Part shown: positions 6,602-14,504 of the stretch, piece after piece
Layout of the letters: each line of letters begins with the position of its first letter
Numbering within the stretch: position 1 is the stretch's first letter
Source: an uncultured Lachnospiraceae bacterium
GTDB taxonomy: Bacteria; Bacillota_A; Clostridia; Lachnospirales; Lachnospiraceae
Direction: 5' to 3'
NCBI GenBank assembly: GCA_900553635.1
Contig: USDU01000027.1
Span: 1 to 17,027, forward strand
Length of the DNA stretch: 17,027 bases
The notes under the pieces: generated by a model
Told to the model about the DNA's origin: nothing
The model's input: only the letters and a program-made list of their open reading frames with translations
Database searches by the model: none
Made by a program: the position numbers and the translations under genes

Positions 6602-7228
6602 TCAGTATTCGTACTCCAGCTTGCTCACGGATACCTCATAGGCAATCCGCCGCTCAGACTCGGTCTCGCTGAGCTTTTTCACGTATTCGCGGCTCTGGAT
6701 GCGGCCCCAAATCTGGGCGTGGCCTCCCACCTCGAAGCCGGATGCAAAGCGGGCGTTTCTGCCCCAGCAGATGCATGGGATGTAATCTGATTTCCCATAG
6801 GGGCGGTTGACCGCGATGAGCAGATCGGCAATCTCACGGCCCAGCGGCGTCTTCCGGTACACCGGCGGCTTGCAGATATAGCCGTCCAGGAAAATCTGGT
6901 TTGTCTTGGCATTTTCCACCTCTTCGTCAAGAAATTCCACCTCTCTGGCAAAGACCGAAAGCACCAGCCGGTTCTTTTTCTCTTCGTGCCGGTTATAGGA
7001 ACGGAACTGTCCGCCGATACGGATATATTCCCCCACGTAATCCCTGGATATGTCAATCAGCCGCTCGGATATCATCACCGGAATCAGATCCGCCGAATCG
7101 GACAGGCGGCGAACCAGAATATCCACCATATAAAAGCCCTCCCCGAATACCTCATGGCTGAACGTAAATCCCGATACAATTTCTCCGCTTACCGACACCT
7201 GGTTGTTTTCAATTACCTTATCTGACAT
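6602..7228 (-). CDS. Tandem OB-fold single-stranded DNA-binding-like protein
   Basis: 208 residues with two similar halves that read as OB-fold/SSB-type domains. The first is about residues 9-98 (VSVSGEIVSGFTFSHE..., ending VFAREVEFLDE). The second is about 110-205 and keeps an SSB-like core: IFLDGYICKPPVYRKTPLG, a hydrophobic strand ADLLIAVNR, and IPCICWGRNA. Strand motifs such as GEYIRIGGQFRS and GGHAQIWGRIQS occupy equivalent places in the two halves. Similar two-domain proteins are found in Lachnospiraceae and annotated as single-stranded DNA-binding, but this is not the canonical replication SSB: it lacks the long Gly/Gln-rich tail and terminal DDDIPF-like tip, ending in KLEYEY. The ribosome-binding site AGGGAG lies 10 nt before the ATG. 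It is divergent from typA. Confidence 0.75.
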   Translation of the reverse strand: MSDKVIENNQVSVSGEIVSGFTFSHEVFGEGFYMVDILVRRLSDSADLIPVMISERLIDISRDYVGEYIRIGGQFRSYNRHEEKKNRLVLSVFAREVEFLDEEVENAKTNQIFLDGYICKPPVYRKTPLGREIADLLIAVNRPYGKSDYIPCICWGRNARFASGFEVGGHAQIWGRIQSREYVKKLSETESERRIAYEVSVSKLEYEY

Positions 7229-7399
7229 AGTTTGTGTTCTCCCTTCTTCTCCCTTTGGAAATGACGTTTTCGCGCAGATTTCCGCCGGACTCCTGTATTA
7301 TTCATAAATATATATGCCCAGATATTTCCATTTAGAACCATTTCTGTAAATTTTTTCTAAGTTGTTTTCGAAAAAGTACGCGCAAGCCTCAGATTTCCC

Positions 7400-7427
7400 T
7401 TGTAATTGGCCGAAAATGTGATAAACT
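7400..7427 (+). promoter_or_regulatory. Possible promoter of typA
   Basis: TTGTAA (7400-7405) and TAAACT (7422-7427) with 16 bp between, inside the 244-bp divergent gap and about 45 bp before the typA start. The match is moderate. An overlapping TGT-GATAAA could act as an extended -10 instead. Confidence 0.3.
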
Positions 7428-7472
7428 GTAAAGGTTGACGAAGTATTTTTATTTGCATTGAGGAATTGTTTT

Positions 7473-9299
7473 ATGAAAAGAGAAGATATCAGAAATATTG
7501 CGATTATTGCCCATGTAGACCATGGTAAGACCACACTGGTAGACGAGCTTCTGAAGCAGAGCGGCGTATTCCGCGCCAACCAGGAGGTGGCGGAGCGTGT
7601 CATGGACTCCGGCGATATTGAGCGTGAGCGAGGCATCACCATTCTGTCCAAGAACACGGCAGTTACTTATAAGGATGTAAAAATCAATATCATCGACACC
7701 CCGGGCCATGCGGATTTCGGCGGCGAGGTGGAGCGAGTTCTGAAAATGGTAAACGGCGTTGTTCTGGTGGTTGACGCGTTTGAAGGCGCTATGCCCCAGA
7801 CCAAGTTCGTGCTCCGTAAGGCTCTGGAGCTGGACCTTCCGGTTATCGTCTGTGTCAATAAGATTGACCGACCAGAGGCCCGTCCGACTGAGGTGGCAGA
7901 CGAGGTTCTGGAGCTGTTCATGGATCTGGACGCTTCCGACGAGCAGCTGGACTGCCCGTTCATTTTCGCTTCTGCGAAAGCAGGCTATGCAATGCGCAGC
8001 CTGGACGATGAGCCGAAGGATATGACTCCGCTGTTCGAGACTATCATCGACTACATCCCCGCTCCTGAGGGAGATCCGGAAGCCGGAACCCAGGTACTGA
8101 TCAGCACCATCGACTACAACGAGTATGTGGGCCGTATCGGTATCGGTAAGGTGGATAACGGAACTATCCGCATCAACCAGGATATGGTCATGGTGAACCA
8201 CCACGATCCGGACAAGTTCAAGAAGGTAAAAATCAGCAAGCTCTATGAGTTTGACGGTCTGAATAAGGTAGATGTGAATGAAGCCACTATCGGTTCCATC
8301 GTAGCTATCTCCGGTATTGCGGACATCCATATCGGCGATACCCTGTGCTCTCCGGAAAACCCGGTAGCCATTCCGTTCCAGAAGATTTCCGAGCCGACCA
8401 TTTCCATGGACTTCCTGGTAAATGACAGCCCTCTGGCCGGTAAAGAGGGTAAATATGTCACCTCCCGTCACCTGCGTGACCGTCTGTTCCGCGAGCTGAA
8501 CACGGATGTCAGCCTGCGTGTGGAGGAGACTGATTCCACTGAGCGTTTCAAGGTATCCGGACGCGGCGAGCTGCATCTGTCCGTCCTGATCGAGAATATG
8601 CGCCGCGAAGGTTATGAGTTCGCAGTCAGCAAGGCAGAAGTTCTGTATCACTACGATGAGCACGGCAAGAAGCTGGAGCCCATGGAGCGCGCTTACATCG
8701 ACGTGGATGACGAGTACGCGGGAAATGTTATCCAGAAGCTGGGCGAGCGGAAAGGCGAGCTTATCAATATGCACAGCAATGGCTCCGGTTCCACCCGTCT
8801 GGAGTTCCTGATTCCGGCCAGAGGCCTCATCGGATACAGAGGCGAGTTCATGACCGACACCAAGGGAACCGGCGTGCTGAACACTATTTTTGAGAACTAT
8901 GGCCCGTACAAGGGAGATATTCAGTACCGGAAGCAGGGATCCCTGATTGCCTTTGAGGCCGGAGAAGCGATTACCTACGGTCTGTTTAATGCCCAGGAGC
9001 GCGGTACCCTGTTCATCGGACCGGGCGAGAAGGTTTACGCCGGCATGATCATCGGCCAGAATGGCAAGGCGGAGGACATCGAGCTGAATGTCTGCAAGAC
9101 CAAGAAGCTGACCAACACCCGTTCCTCCAGCGCCGACGAGGCACTGAAGCTGATCACCCCGAGAGTCTTAAGCCTGGAGCAGTGCCTGGAGTTCATCGAC
9201 ACGGACGAGCTGCTGGAGATTACACCGAAGTCTCTTCGAATCCGTAAGAAGATCCTGGATCCGACCCTGAGAAAGAGAGCGGGATTTAAGAAGGCTTAA
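7473..9299 (+). CDS. typA: Ribosome-associated translational GTPase TypA/BipA
   Basis: EF-G-like GTPase that binds ribosomes and supports 50S assembly and stress or cold adaptation. 608 residues, the normal length. G-domain motifs are complete: G1 AHVDHGKT (13-20), G2 RGITIL (53-58), G3 DTPGH (75-79), G4 NKID (129-132) and G5 SAK (167-169). The C-terminal BipA-specific region follows, including [20 protein letters not shown] and the ending RKRAGFKKA. The ATG at 7473 is preferred to an upstream in-frame TTG at 7458: GAGG lies 9 nt before the ATG and the protein then begins [20 protein letters not shown] as in the family. It is the only plus-strand gene here and converges on amt. Confidence 0.97.
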   Translation: MKREDIRNIAIIAHVDHGKTTLVDELLKQSGVFRANQEVAERVMDSGDIERERGITILSKNTAVTYKDVKINIIDTPGHADFGGEVERVLKMVNGVVLVVDAFEGAMPQTKFVLRKALELDLPVIVCVNKIDRPEARPTEVADEVLELFMDLDASDEQLDCPFIFASAKAGYAMRSLDDEPKDMTPLFETIIDYIPAPEGDPEAGTQVLISTIDYNEYVGRIGIGKVDNGTIRINQDMVMVNHHDPDKFKKVKISKLYEFDGLNKVDVNEATIGSIVAISGIADIHIGDTLCSPENPVAIPFQKISEPTISMDFLVNDSPLAGKEGKYVTSRHLRDRLFRELNTDVSLRVEETDSTERFKVSGRGELHLSVLIENMRREGYEFAVSKAEVLYHYDEHGKKLEPMERAYIDVDDEYAGNVIQKLGERKGELINMHSNGSGSTRLEFLIPARGLIGYRGEFMTDTKGTGVLNTIFENYGPYKGDIQYRKQGSLIAFEAGEAITYGLFNAQERGTLFIGPGEKVYAGMIIGQNGKAEDIELNVCKTKKLTNTRSSSADEALKLITPRVLSLEQCLEFIDTDELLEITPKSLRIRKKILDPTLRKRAGFKKA

Positions 9300-9329
9300 G
9301 AGCTTAAGATAGAAAATGAGATAAATGAA

Positions 9330-9382
9330 AAAAGCTATGAATCATTCTTTTAGCAGTATGGTTCATAGCTTTTCTTATTTTA
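9330..9382. terminator. Bidirectional terminator between typA and amt
   Basis: Arms 9330-9341 (AAAAGCTATGAA) and 9362-9373 (TTCATAGCTTTT) form a perfect 12-bp stem with a 20-nt loop. A T-rich run follows on the plus strand, and the mirrored A-run serves the minus strand. It sits between two convergent stop codons. Confidence 0.85.
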
Positions 9383-9387
9383 TTGTC

Positions 9388-11133
9388 TTATTCTACATCC
9401 TGCAGGGCATCCATATCCACCTCGCCGGTGCGGACCTTGACCACCTTATCCACATTGTATACAAAGATCTTGCCGTCTCCGATGTGACCGGTGTACAGGG
9501 CTTTCTTGGCCGCCTCGATGACTGTATCCACCGGGATGCTGCCGACGATGACCTCGACCTTGACCTTGGGAAGCAGGGTTGCGTCCATCTCGACGCCACG
9601 GTATTTCTCGCCAGCGCCCTTCTGGATGCCGCAGCCCATAACCTGTGTCACAGTCATGCCTGTCACGCCGATGTCATTCATGGCTTTCTTCAACTGATCA
9701 TACCGGGACAGCTTTGCGATGATAGATACCTTGTAAATACCTGTCGCAGACACGGGAGTCTGTACCACCTTGACCGCCGCGTTCTTCTGAGCTTCGGAAG
9801 CCGCCTCGTACTCGCCCACGCCCAGGTTTGTATTTTCGTTGACCTCCATAGTCATGGTGTTGGAGATATCCATGATACTGAAGCCTGCGTATGCGGACGG
9901 AAGTCCATGTTCCATGGAATCCAGACCCACAATCTCCTCTTCCTCGCTGACACGAAGTCCAAAGACTGCCTTGATGAAGAAGAATACCAGCGTCATGGTA
10001 ACTGCGGTCCATGCCAGGACGGAGAACATACCGAGAAGCTGTTTTCCAAGGAGTGTGAAGCCGCCGCCGTAGAAGAGACCTGTCAGGGTATCATTTCCCG
10101 GCGCGCTTGTAGTAGCGAAAAGACCAACTGCGATCGTTCCCCACATACCATTCATGAAGTGAACGGCTACCGCGCCGACAGGATCGTCTACGCGAAGTAC
10201 ATAATCCAGGAACCATACGCCGAAGACCACCAGGACGCCGGCTACTGCACCGATGACGATAGCGCCGAAGCAGTCTGTCACGTCACAGGGAGCTGTAATG
10301 GCTACCAGACCTGCCAGGGAAGCGTTCAGACACATAGATACATCTGGTTTTCCGTAACGAACCCAGGTAAAGATCATACAGGTTACGGTTGCGATCGCCG
10401 GAGCGATGGTTGTTGTTACAAAGATAGAACCAAGCTGTTCTACAGATGTTGCAGCTGCGCCGTTAAATCCATACCAGCCAAGCCACAGGATGAAGCAGCC
10501 GAGACAGCCAAGGGGCAGGTTGTGTCCGGGGAACGCGTTTACCTTTGTAATCTTGCCGTCTTTATCTTTTACAAATTTTCCAATACGGGGTCCAAGGATT
10601 TTCGCGCCAATCAGAGCGCTGAGACCGCCCACCATGTGGATGGCGCAGGAGCCTGCGAAATCATGGAAGCCAAGCTGGGAGAGCCAGCCGCCGCCCCAGA
10701 TCCAGTGCGCTTCAATCGGATACACCAGTGCGGAAATGATGCCGGAGTATACACAGTAGGACAAGAACTTCGTACGCTCTGCCATAGCGCCGGATACGAT
10801 GGTCGCTGTGGTCGCACAGAATACCAGGTTGAATACGAAATTGGAATAATCAAAATTCTCATATGCGGTAAAAATATCGAAGCCGGGCTTTCCGATGAAT
10901 CCTGCCACATCCTCGCCGAGCAGCAGCCCGAATCCAATCAGAATAAATACAACTGTACCGATACAAAAGTCCATCAGGTTTTTCATCAGGATATTACCGG
11001 TGTTCTTGGCTCTGGTAAACCCTGCCTCCACCATGGCAAAGCCTGCCTGCATCCAGAATACCAACGCGGCTCCTATCAGGAACCAGACAGCGAATAACTG
11101 GCCGTCGATTGCACTTAAAATTTCCTGGGTCAT
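9388..11133 (-). CDS. amt: Ammonium transporter fused to a C-terminal PII (GlnB/GlnK-like) domain
   Basis: 581 residues. Residues 1-395 are an Amt/MEP/Rh channel with the expected helices, the pore twin histidines His166 (DFAGSCAIHMVGG) and His325 (GAVAVHFMNGMWGT), and ERTKF in the family block. A linker of about 70 residues leads to a full PII domain (467-581) with GVTGMTVTQVMG, the T-loop region (about 501-524), PKVKVEVIVG and the B-loop GHIGDGKIFVYNVDKVV. Residues equivalent to PII Gln39, Lys58 and the GDGK phosphate loop are present (Gln504, Lys523, 552-555). The uridylylation Tyr51 is replaced by Met515. The fusion suggests the channel is gated in cis by ATP/ADP and 2-oxoglutarate without covalent modification. 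AGGAGG lies 7 nt before the ATG. Transcribed alone behind a leader terminator. Confidence 0.95.
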   Translation of the reverse strand: MTQEILSAIDGQLFAVWFLIGAALVFWMQAGFAMVEAGFTRAKNTGNILMKNLMDFCIGTVVFILIGFGLLLGEDVAGFIGKPGFDIFTAYENFDYSNFVFNLVFCATTATIVSGAMAERTKFLSYCVYSGIISALVYPIEAHWIWGGGWLSQLGFHDFAGSCAIHMVGGLSALIGAKILGPRIGKFVKDKDGKITKVNAFPGHNLPLGCLGCFILWLGWYGFNGAAATSVEQLGSIFVTTTIAPAIATVTCMIFTWVRYGKPDVSMCLNASLAGLVAITAPCDVTDCFGAIVIGAVAGVLVVFGVWFLDYVLRVDDPVGAVAVHFMNGMWGTIAVGLFATTSAPGNDTLTGLFYGGGFTLLGKQLLGMFSVLAWTAVTMTLVFFFIKAVFGLRVSEEEEIVGLDSMEHGLPSAYAGFSIMDISNTMTMEVNENTNLGVGEYEAASEAQKNAAVKVVQTPVSATGIYKVSIIAKLSRYDQLKKAMNDIGVTGMTVTQVMGCGIQKGAGEKYRGVEMDATLLPKVKVEVIVGSIPVDTVIEAAKKALYTGHIGDGKIFVYNVDKVVKVRTGEVDMDALQDVE

Positions 11134-11207
11134 AACACTTCCTCCTCTTTCTTACAGATTATTCTGAAGGGCTCCGGAGTTGTAATACATTCCCTGCAGA
11201 ACGGTAT

Positions 11208-11255
11208 AAAAAAAGGAGACCCGGCTCGCGGAATTTCCGCTTCCAAATCTCCTTT
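11208..11255 (-). terminator. Leader terminator (attenuator) upstream of amt
   Basis: On the minus strand AAAGGAGA (11255-11248) pairs perfectly with TCTCCTTT (11219-11212). An inner GCGGA/TCCGC hairpin sits in the loop, and the run of seven T (11214-11208) overlaps the end of the stem. It lies between the amt promoter and the amt start, so transcription would stop before the gene unless antitermination occurs. Confidence 0.75.
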
Positions 11256-11267
11256 GATATGAGCAAT

Positions 11268-11297
11268 ATTATAATCAAACATTCCAGAAACTGTCAA
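11268..11297 (-). promoter_or_regulatory. Promoter of amt
   Basis: Consensus-perfect -35 TTGACA (11297-11292) and -10 TATAAT (11273-11268), spaced 18 bp, on the minus strand. The predicted start falls just before the 5' arm of the leader terminator. The predicted leader to the ATG is about 125 nt. Confidence 0.85.
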
Positions 11298-11540
11298 TGT
11301 TAAGATTATCCAAAATTATTCACGAAATTTTTAGTTTTTTCACAAATTTACGCACAAGCTTCTGCTTCTCGTCTGTCGCGGTCCCTGTTTCACGTTCATA
11401 TTTTATTCATATTTCTTTTAAAAATCGTTCAATTAGTGCTCATATCACATTCATTTTCCGCCCATATAATAACAACATAAGATAAAGAAATACTTAATAA
11501 ACGCTTATTACCTTATTTTGAATAAACTTTTTCATAATAA
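11298..11540. other. AT-rich intergenic stretch with no supported feature
   Basis: This is the remainder of the 455-bp gap between amt and the membrane protein gene. It is AT-rich, holds a weak TAATAA/TTATTA inverted repeat near 11494-11510 and a lone TATAAT near 11465 without a convincing -35 partner. No gene, RNA or convincing regulatory site was seen. Confidence 0.5.
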
Positions 11541-11567
11541 ATGCCAGGCAGAGCAGCTGCCTGGCAT
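11541..11567 (-). terminator. Terminator of the DUF2142-like membrane protein gene
   Basis: Perfect 11-bp inverted repeat: ATGCCAGGCAG (11541-11551) and CTGCCTGGCAT (11557-11567) around a 5-nt loop. It is followed on the minus strand by TTTATT and lies 22 bp beyond the stop codon. Confidence 0.75.
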
Positions 11568-11588
11568 CCTCCCTTTTCAGGGGCTTTT

Positions 11589-13052
11589 TTAATTATCTGT
11601 CTTTTCTTCCCAGTCATCCCCGTAGAGCTCTTCCATGGTGTAGACCTTCACCACAGATTTATCCTCCACGTCTTTATAGGCAGGCCACATAATTTTCACC
11701 ACGCAGAACAGGGCGCAGCCTGCGATCCACAGACACGTAAGCGTCACCAGGACAGACGGAACGCGGCGCACCGCCTCTCTGGCCCGCTGCTCCAGCCATT
11801 TTATCCAGAAGCTTACACCCCGGACAATATAGTACATGAGCGGAACCAGCATAGGCATACTATAGCGACCCTGGGGCTGATAATCCGTCGCGTAGGAGTA
11901 CCAGAAATTCAGCACATTCGGCACCAGAATCGCTACCAGTAATCCCAGATGCCAGAACAGACGCTCCGGATCCGCCGGGCTTTTCTTTCTCCGGCTGCGG
12001 CATTTTCCCACAGCCTCGGCCAGTATTCCCAGAATTCCCGCAGCGAAAATCAGTGCGTAACCTACGTACATCCACCAACGGAGAGCGTACCACAGAGGCC
12101 CCAATACACCGATAAAACTCTTTATGACAGAGATAACCCAGTCGGAATGAAACAGCATATAGGCCATGGAATATCCCTGATTCCGATAGTTCTGCCGGTT
12201 CGACGGCTTCAGAATATCCATGGCGTAATGCTCTGCGTACTGATCCTGGGTCTTCAGTCCCAGAATATCCCCGTCATACAGAAAATAATTCCGCACAAAC
12301 CACCAGCCCGCCAGAATCAGAACAATCCCCAGAATCAGAAAACCTTTTTTCCAGAAAACCTTCCAGATTTCTTTTTTCTCCTTCGGATTCGCTGCCTCAC
12401 GGCTCCATTTCAAATGGCAGCCCAGGTAAATAAGCGCGGCTGTAATCAGGAAGCCGTAGGCATTGTAATAGGACAGGATGCAGACAGAACAGGATACTGC
12501 AATCCAGATACAGTTTTTTACAGGAAACCGTTCTTCCATCCCTTTTATCATATACCATAAAATCATGGCCGACGCCATAAGCGCCATGGAATCACAGTTC
12601 AGATACGTAAACAGAAAGCACGCCTGGGGAAGACAGACGGTCAGCAATGTAAACAGCCACTGCATATTCGCCCGGTCAAAGAGCTTCTTGGAAATGGCCC
12701 GAACGTAACCTGCGAAAACCATGCCGCAGACCACGCTGACCAAACGGCCCGCGAAGATCAGGGAAAAGGCGTCTTTTGTCCAGATCATGGCCACGCGTAC
12801 CAGGACAGCCTCTGCCATCTGGGGAAGAATAGGCCGGAAACCATAGGTGAAGCCCCAGGAGTAGTCCATAATCTCCTGCTGATAGCCGGTCGGCAGCTTG
12901 CCGTATTCCACAATATAATCCACGATACGGGAACGCATATATTCATCCGGCCCCTCGTTGAAGGGCAGAATCCAGGCCCAGGCAGTAAAGACCAGCAGGA
13001 TAAAGGCAAAGAAGGCGATCTCCATCCAGTTTTCTTTCGTAAGCTTTTTCAT
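11589..13052 (-). CDS. Polytopic membrane protein, DUF2142 / GT-C-like glycosyltransferase family
   Basis: 487 residues, with about ten or more hydrophobic helices and an early loop FNEGPDEYMR (31-40). This matches the acidic P-x-DE motif typical of the first extracytoplasmic loop of GT-C and DUF2142 proteins. A late loop has DYQPQGRYSMPMLVPL (390-405), the QGRY-P motif of DUF2142. A large loop near 258-300 (FLYDGDILGLKTQDQYAEHY) is soluble. These features suggest transfer of a lipid-linked sugar outside the membrane, but the substrate is not visible. It is a single-gene unit with its own promoter and terminator and no cell-wall or polysaccharide neighbours. The ribosome-binding site is weak (AAAGGA about 12 nt upstream of the ATG). 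Confidence 0.7.
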   Translation of the reverse strand: MKKLTKENWMEIAFFAFILLVFTAWAWILPFNEGPDEYMRSRIVDYIVEYGKLPTGYQQEIMDYSWGFTYGFRPILPQMAEAVLVRVAMIWTKDAFSLIFAGRLVSVVCGMVFAGYVRAISKKLFDRANMQWLFTLLTVCLPQACFLFTYLNCDSMALMASAMILWYMIKGMEERFPVKNCIWIAVSCSVCILSYYNAYGFLITAALIYLGCHLKWSREAANPKEKKEIWKVFWKKGFLILGIVLILAGWWFVRNYFLYDGDILGLKTQDQYAEHYAMDILKPSNRQNYRNQGYSMAYMLFHSDWVISVIKSFIGVLGPLWYALRWWMYVGYALIFAAGILGILAEAVGKCRSRRKKSPADPERLFWHLGLLVAILVPNVLNFWYSYATDYQPQGRYSMPMLVPLMYYIVRGVSFWIKWLEQRAREAVRRVPSVLVTLTCLWIAGCALFCVVKIMWPAYKDVEDKSVVKVYTMEELYGDDWEEKTDN

Positions 13053-13098
13053 ATGTTTAAACGATCCTTTAATTCATATTTTCTTGCATATTATTTTT

Positions 13099-13127
13099 AT
13101 TATAGCAATATTACCGGAAGAACACAA
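13099..13127 (-). promoter_or_regulatory. Promoter of the DUF2142-like membrane protein gene
   Basis: TTGTGT (13127-13122) and a perfect TATAAT (13104-13099) separated by 17 bp on the minus strand, about 47 bp upstream of the start codon. Confidence 0.65.
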
Positions 13128-13197
13128 CCGGGAAAGAAACGAAAACGCCCCTTTAAGTTTACGTTTATTATTGAAAAAAATATACATTTTCGACAAC

Positions 13198-13231
13198 AAA
13201 AGCCGTTCCTGCAAGCAGGCGTACGGCTTTT
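13198..13231 (-). terminator. Two-tier hairpin, probable terminator
   Basis: Outer arms AAAAGCCGT (13198-13206) and ACGGCTTTT (13223-13231) enclose an inner CCTGC-AA-GCAGG stem (13208-13219). On the minus strand TTTTGTTGT follows; on the plus strand a T-run appears after ACGAA. It is bidirectional in principle and lies upstream of the membrane protein promoter. Confidence 0.55.
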
Positions 13232-13260
13232 ACGAATTTTTTGAACCTTATAGTTTTGTG

Positions 13261-13310
13261 TATTCGACTTGTCCGGCTGCGCCGGGAGAGCGCAACCGCA
13301 AGGTCGAATA
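13261..13310. repeat. 50-bp palindromic element with GC-rich core
   Basis: Outer arms TATTCGACTTG (13261-13271) and CAAGGTCGAATA (13299-13310) pair with one bulged base. Inside is a CCGGC-TGC-GCCGG hairpin (13273-13285) and then GAGAGCGCAACCG. No promoter for it is obvious on either strand. It resembles REP-like intergenic palindromes or part of a structured RNA; its family is not recognised. Confidence 0.45.
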
Positions 13311-13352
13311 AAATAAAAGGGAGAGATAGGGCCTGGTGCCCTGAAATATAGG

Positions 13353-13387
13353 AAAAAGGCGTTACCACGGGAATTGGTAACGCCTTT
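13353..13387 (-). terminator. Terminator downstream of glucokinase
   Basis: GGCGTTACC (13358-13366) and GGTAACGCC (13376-13384) form a perfect 9-bp stem with a 9-nt loop. On the minus strand it is followed by TTTTT (13357-13353). On the plus strand it is followed only by TTTGTT, so the minus strand direction is preferred. A smaller AGGGC/GCCCT hairpin lies at 13328-13342. Confidence 0.75.
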
Positions 13388-13545
13388 GTTATCATTAGTT
13401 TTTCAATATGTATTATCTTTTGTTGAGATGATTCTACTACGGGAATCCGCAAAAGTCAATACCTTCTGCCGTCGAAAAATATCGGTAATTTTTGCTGCAT
13501 TTTCTGTAATTTGCACAAAAGCAGTCGAAATATGCCGTCTTTCGC

Positions 13546-14481
13546 TTATCCCAATATCAGCTTGACACAGCCATAGATACCTGCGTCGTTGCCCAACTCC
13601 GCCAGGGCGAAGGCAGTCTCACGGGTAGACTTATATGCTACCGGCTGGTAGTGCTTGCGCACATAATCCAGCAGAATCGGACCTGCTTTGGAGACGCCGC
13701 CGCCGATAACGATGACTTCCGGATCCAGAACCGCAGTCATGGAAGCAATCGCCTTGCCCAGGTAATCGCCGAATTCATCCGCGATCTTCTTGGCCAGATC
13801 ATCGTCCTCTTTCACTGCGTCAAAGACGGACTTTGCGCTGATATCATGGTCGCGCAGGACGGAAGGCTCGTTGCTCTTTTCCAGCCACTCCCGCTCCAGG
13901 CGCGCAATACCGGTAGCGGACGCATACTGCTCCAGACAGCCCCTGTTGCCGCAGCCACAGCAGCTCTCCTCGCCGTCCTTTACATGGATATGACCGATCT
14001 CGCCGCCTGCCCCGTGGGCTCCCACCAGAATCTGTCCGTCGATGACGATACCGCCGCCGACACCGGTGCCCAGGGTAATCATCAGCACGTCCCGGTGCCC
14101 TTTTCCACCACCCAGCCACATTTCGCCGAGGGCTGCCACGTTGGCGTCATTGCCTGCCTTGCAGGGCAGTCCGGTAAGCTCTGTCAGTTCTTTTGTAACA
14201 GCCTTGTAGCCCCAGCCCAGATTGGCAGTATGCGGAACACTGCCGTCCGCAGCTACCGGTCCCGGTACATCTACGCCGATACCCGCGATTTCTTCTTTGT
14301 TCAGCTTTTTCTCTTCTATCTTATCCAAAATGGTCTTTGCCAGATCCGGCAGAATCGCTTCGCCCTCATTTTCTGTGTGAGTCGGCACCTCCCATTTATC
14401 CAGAACCATGCCATCCGCGTCAAAGAGTCCCAGCTTCATGGTTGTTCCGCCGATATCAGCTCCAAAACAATATTTTTTCAT
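13546..14481 (-). CDS. glcK: ROK-family glucokinase
   Basis: ATP-dependent glucose kinase (glucose to glucose-6-phosphate), cytoplasmic. 311 residues, normal length. Visible features: N-terminal phosphate loop DIGGTTMKLG (9-18), catalytic Asp112 in GNDANVAALGE (110-120), GTGVGGG (138-144), Glu161 and His164 in GGEIGHIHV, the ROK zinc site CGCGNRGCLEQ (175-185) with Cys175, Cys177 and Cys182 plus His164, and GGGVS near the C-terminus. It starts 23 bp after the hprK stop, with GGGGGA upstream of the ATG, so it is probably co-transcribed with hprK. The pairing couples glucose phosphorylation to the kinase that senses glycolytic flux. Confidence 0.93.
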   Translation of the reverse strand: MKKYCFGADIGGTTMKLGLFDADGMVLDKWEVPTHTENEGEAILPDLAKTILDKIEEKKLNKEEIAGIGVDVPGPVAADGSVPHTANLGWGYKAVTKELTELTGLPCKAGNDANVAALGEMWLGGGKGHRDVLMITLGTGVGGGIVIDGQILVGAHGAGGEIGHIHVKDGEESCCGCGNRGCLEQYASATGIARLEREWLEKSNEPSVLRDHDISAKSVFDAVKEDDDLAKKIADEFGDYLGKAIASMTAVLDPEVIVIGGGVSKAGPILLDYVRKHYQPVAYKSTRETAFALAELGNDAGIYGCVKLILG

Positions 14482-14504
14482 ATCCTATATCCCCCAGTAT
14501 CCTT

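Noticed and set aside
7449..8774. 441-codon minus-strand open frame opposite typA
   Set aside because: Antisense shadow of the TypA coding sequence; no recognisable protein motif, and typA is unambiguous.
9325..11097. 590-codon plus-strand open frame opposite amt
   Set aside because: Mirror frame of a strongly conserved Amt-PII gene. Its translation is rich in His/Cys with no domain, and it has no ribosome-binding site.
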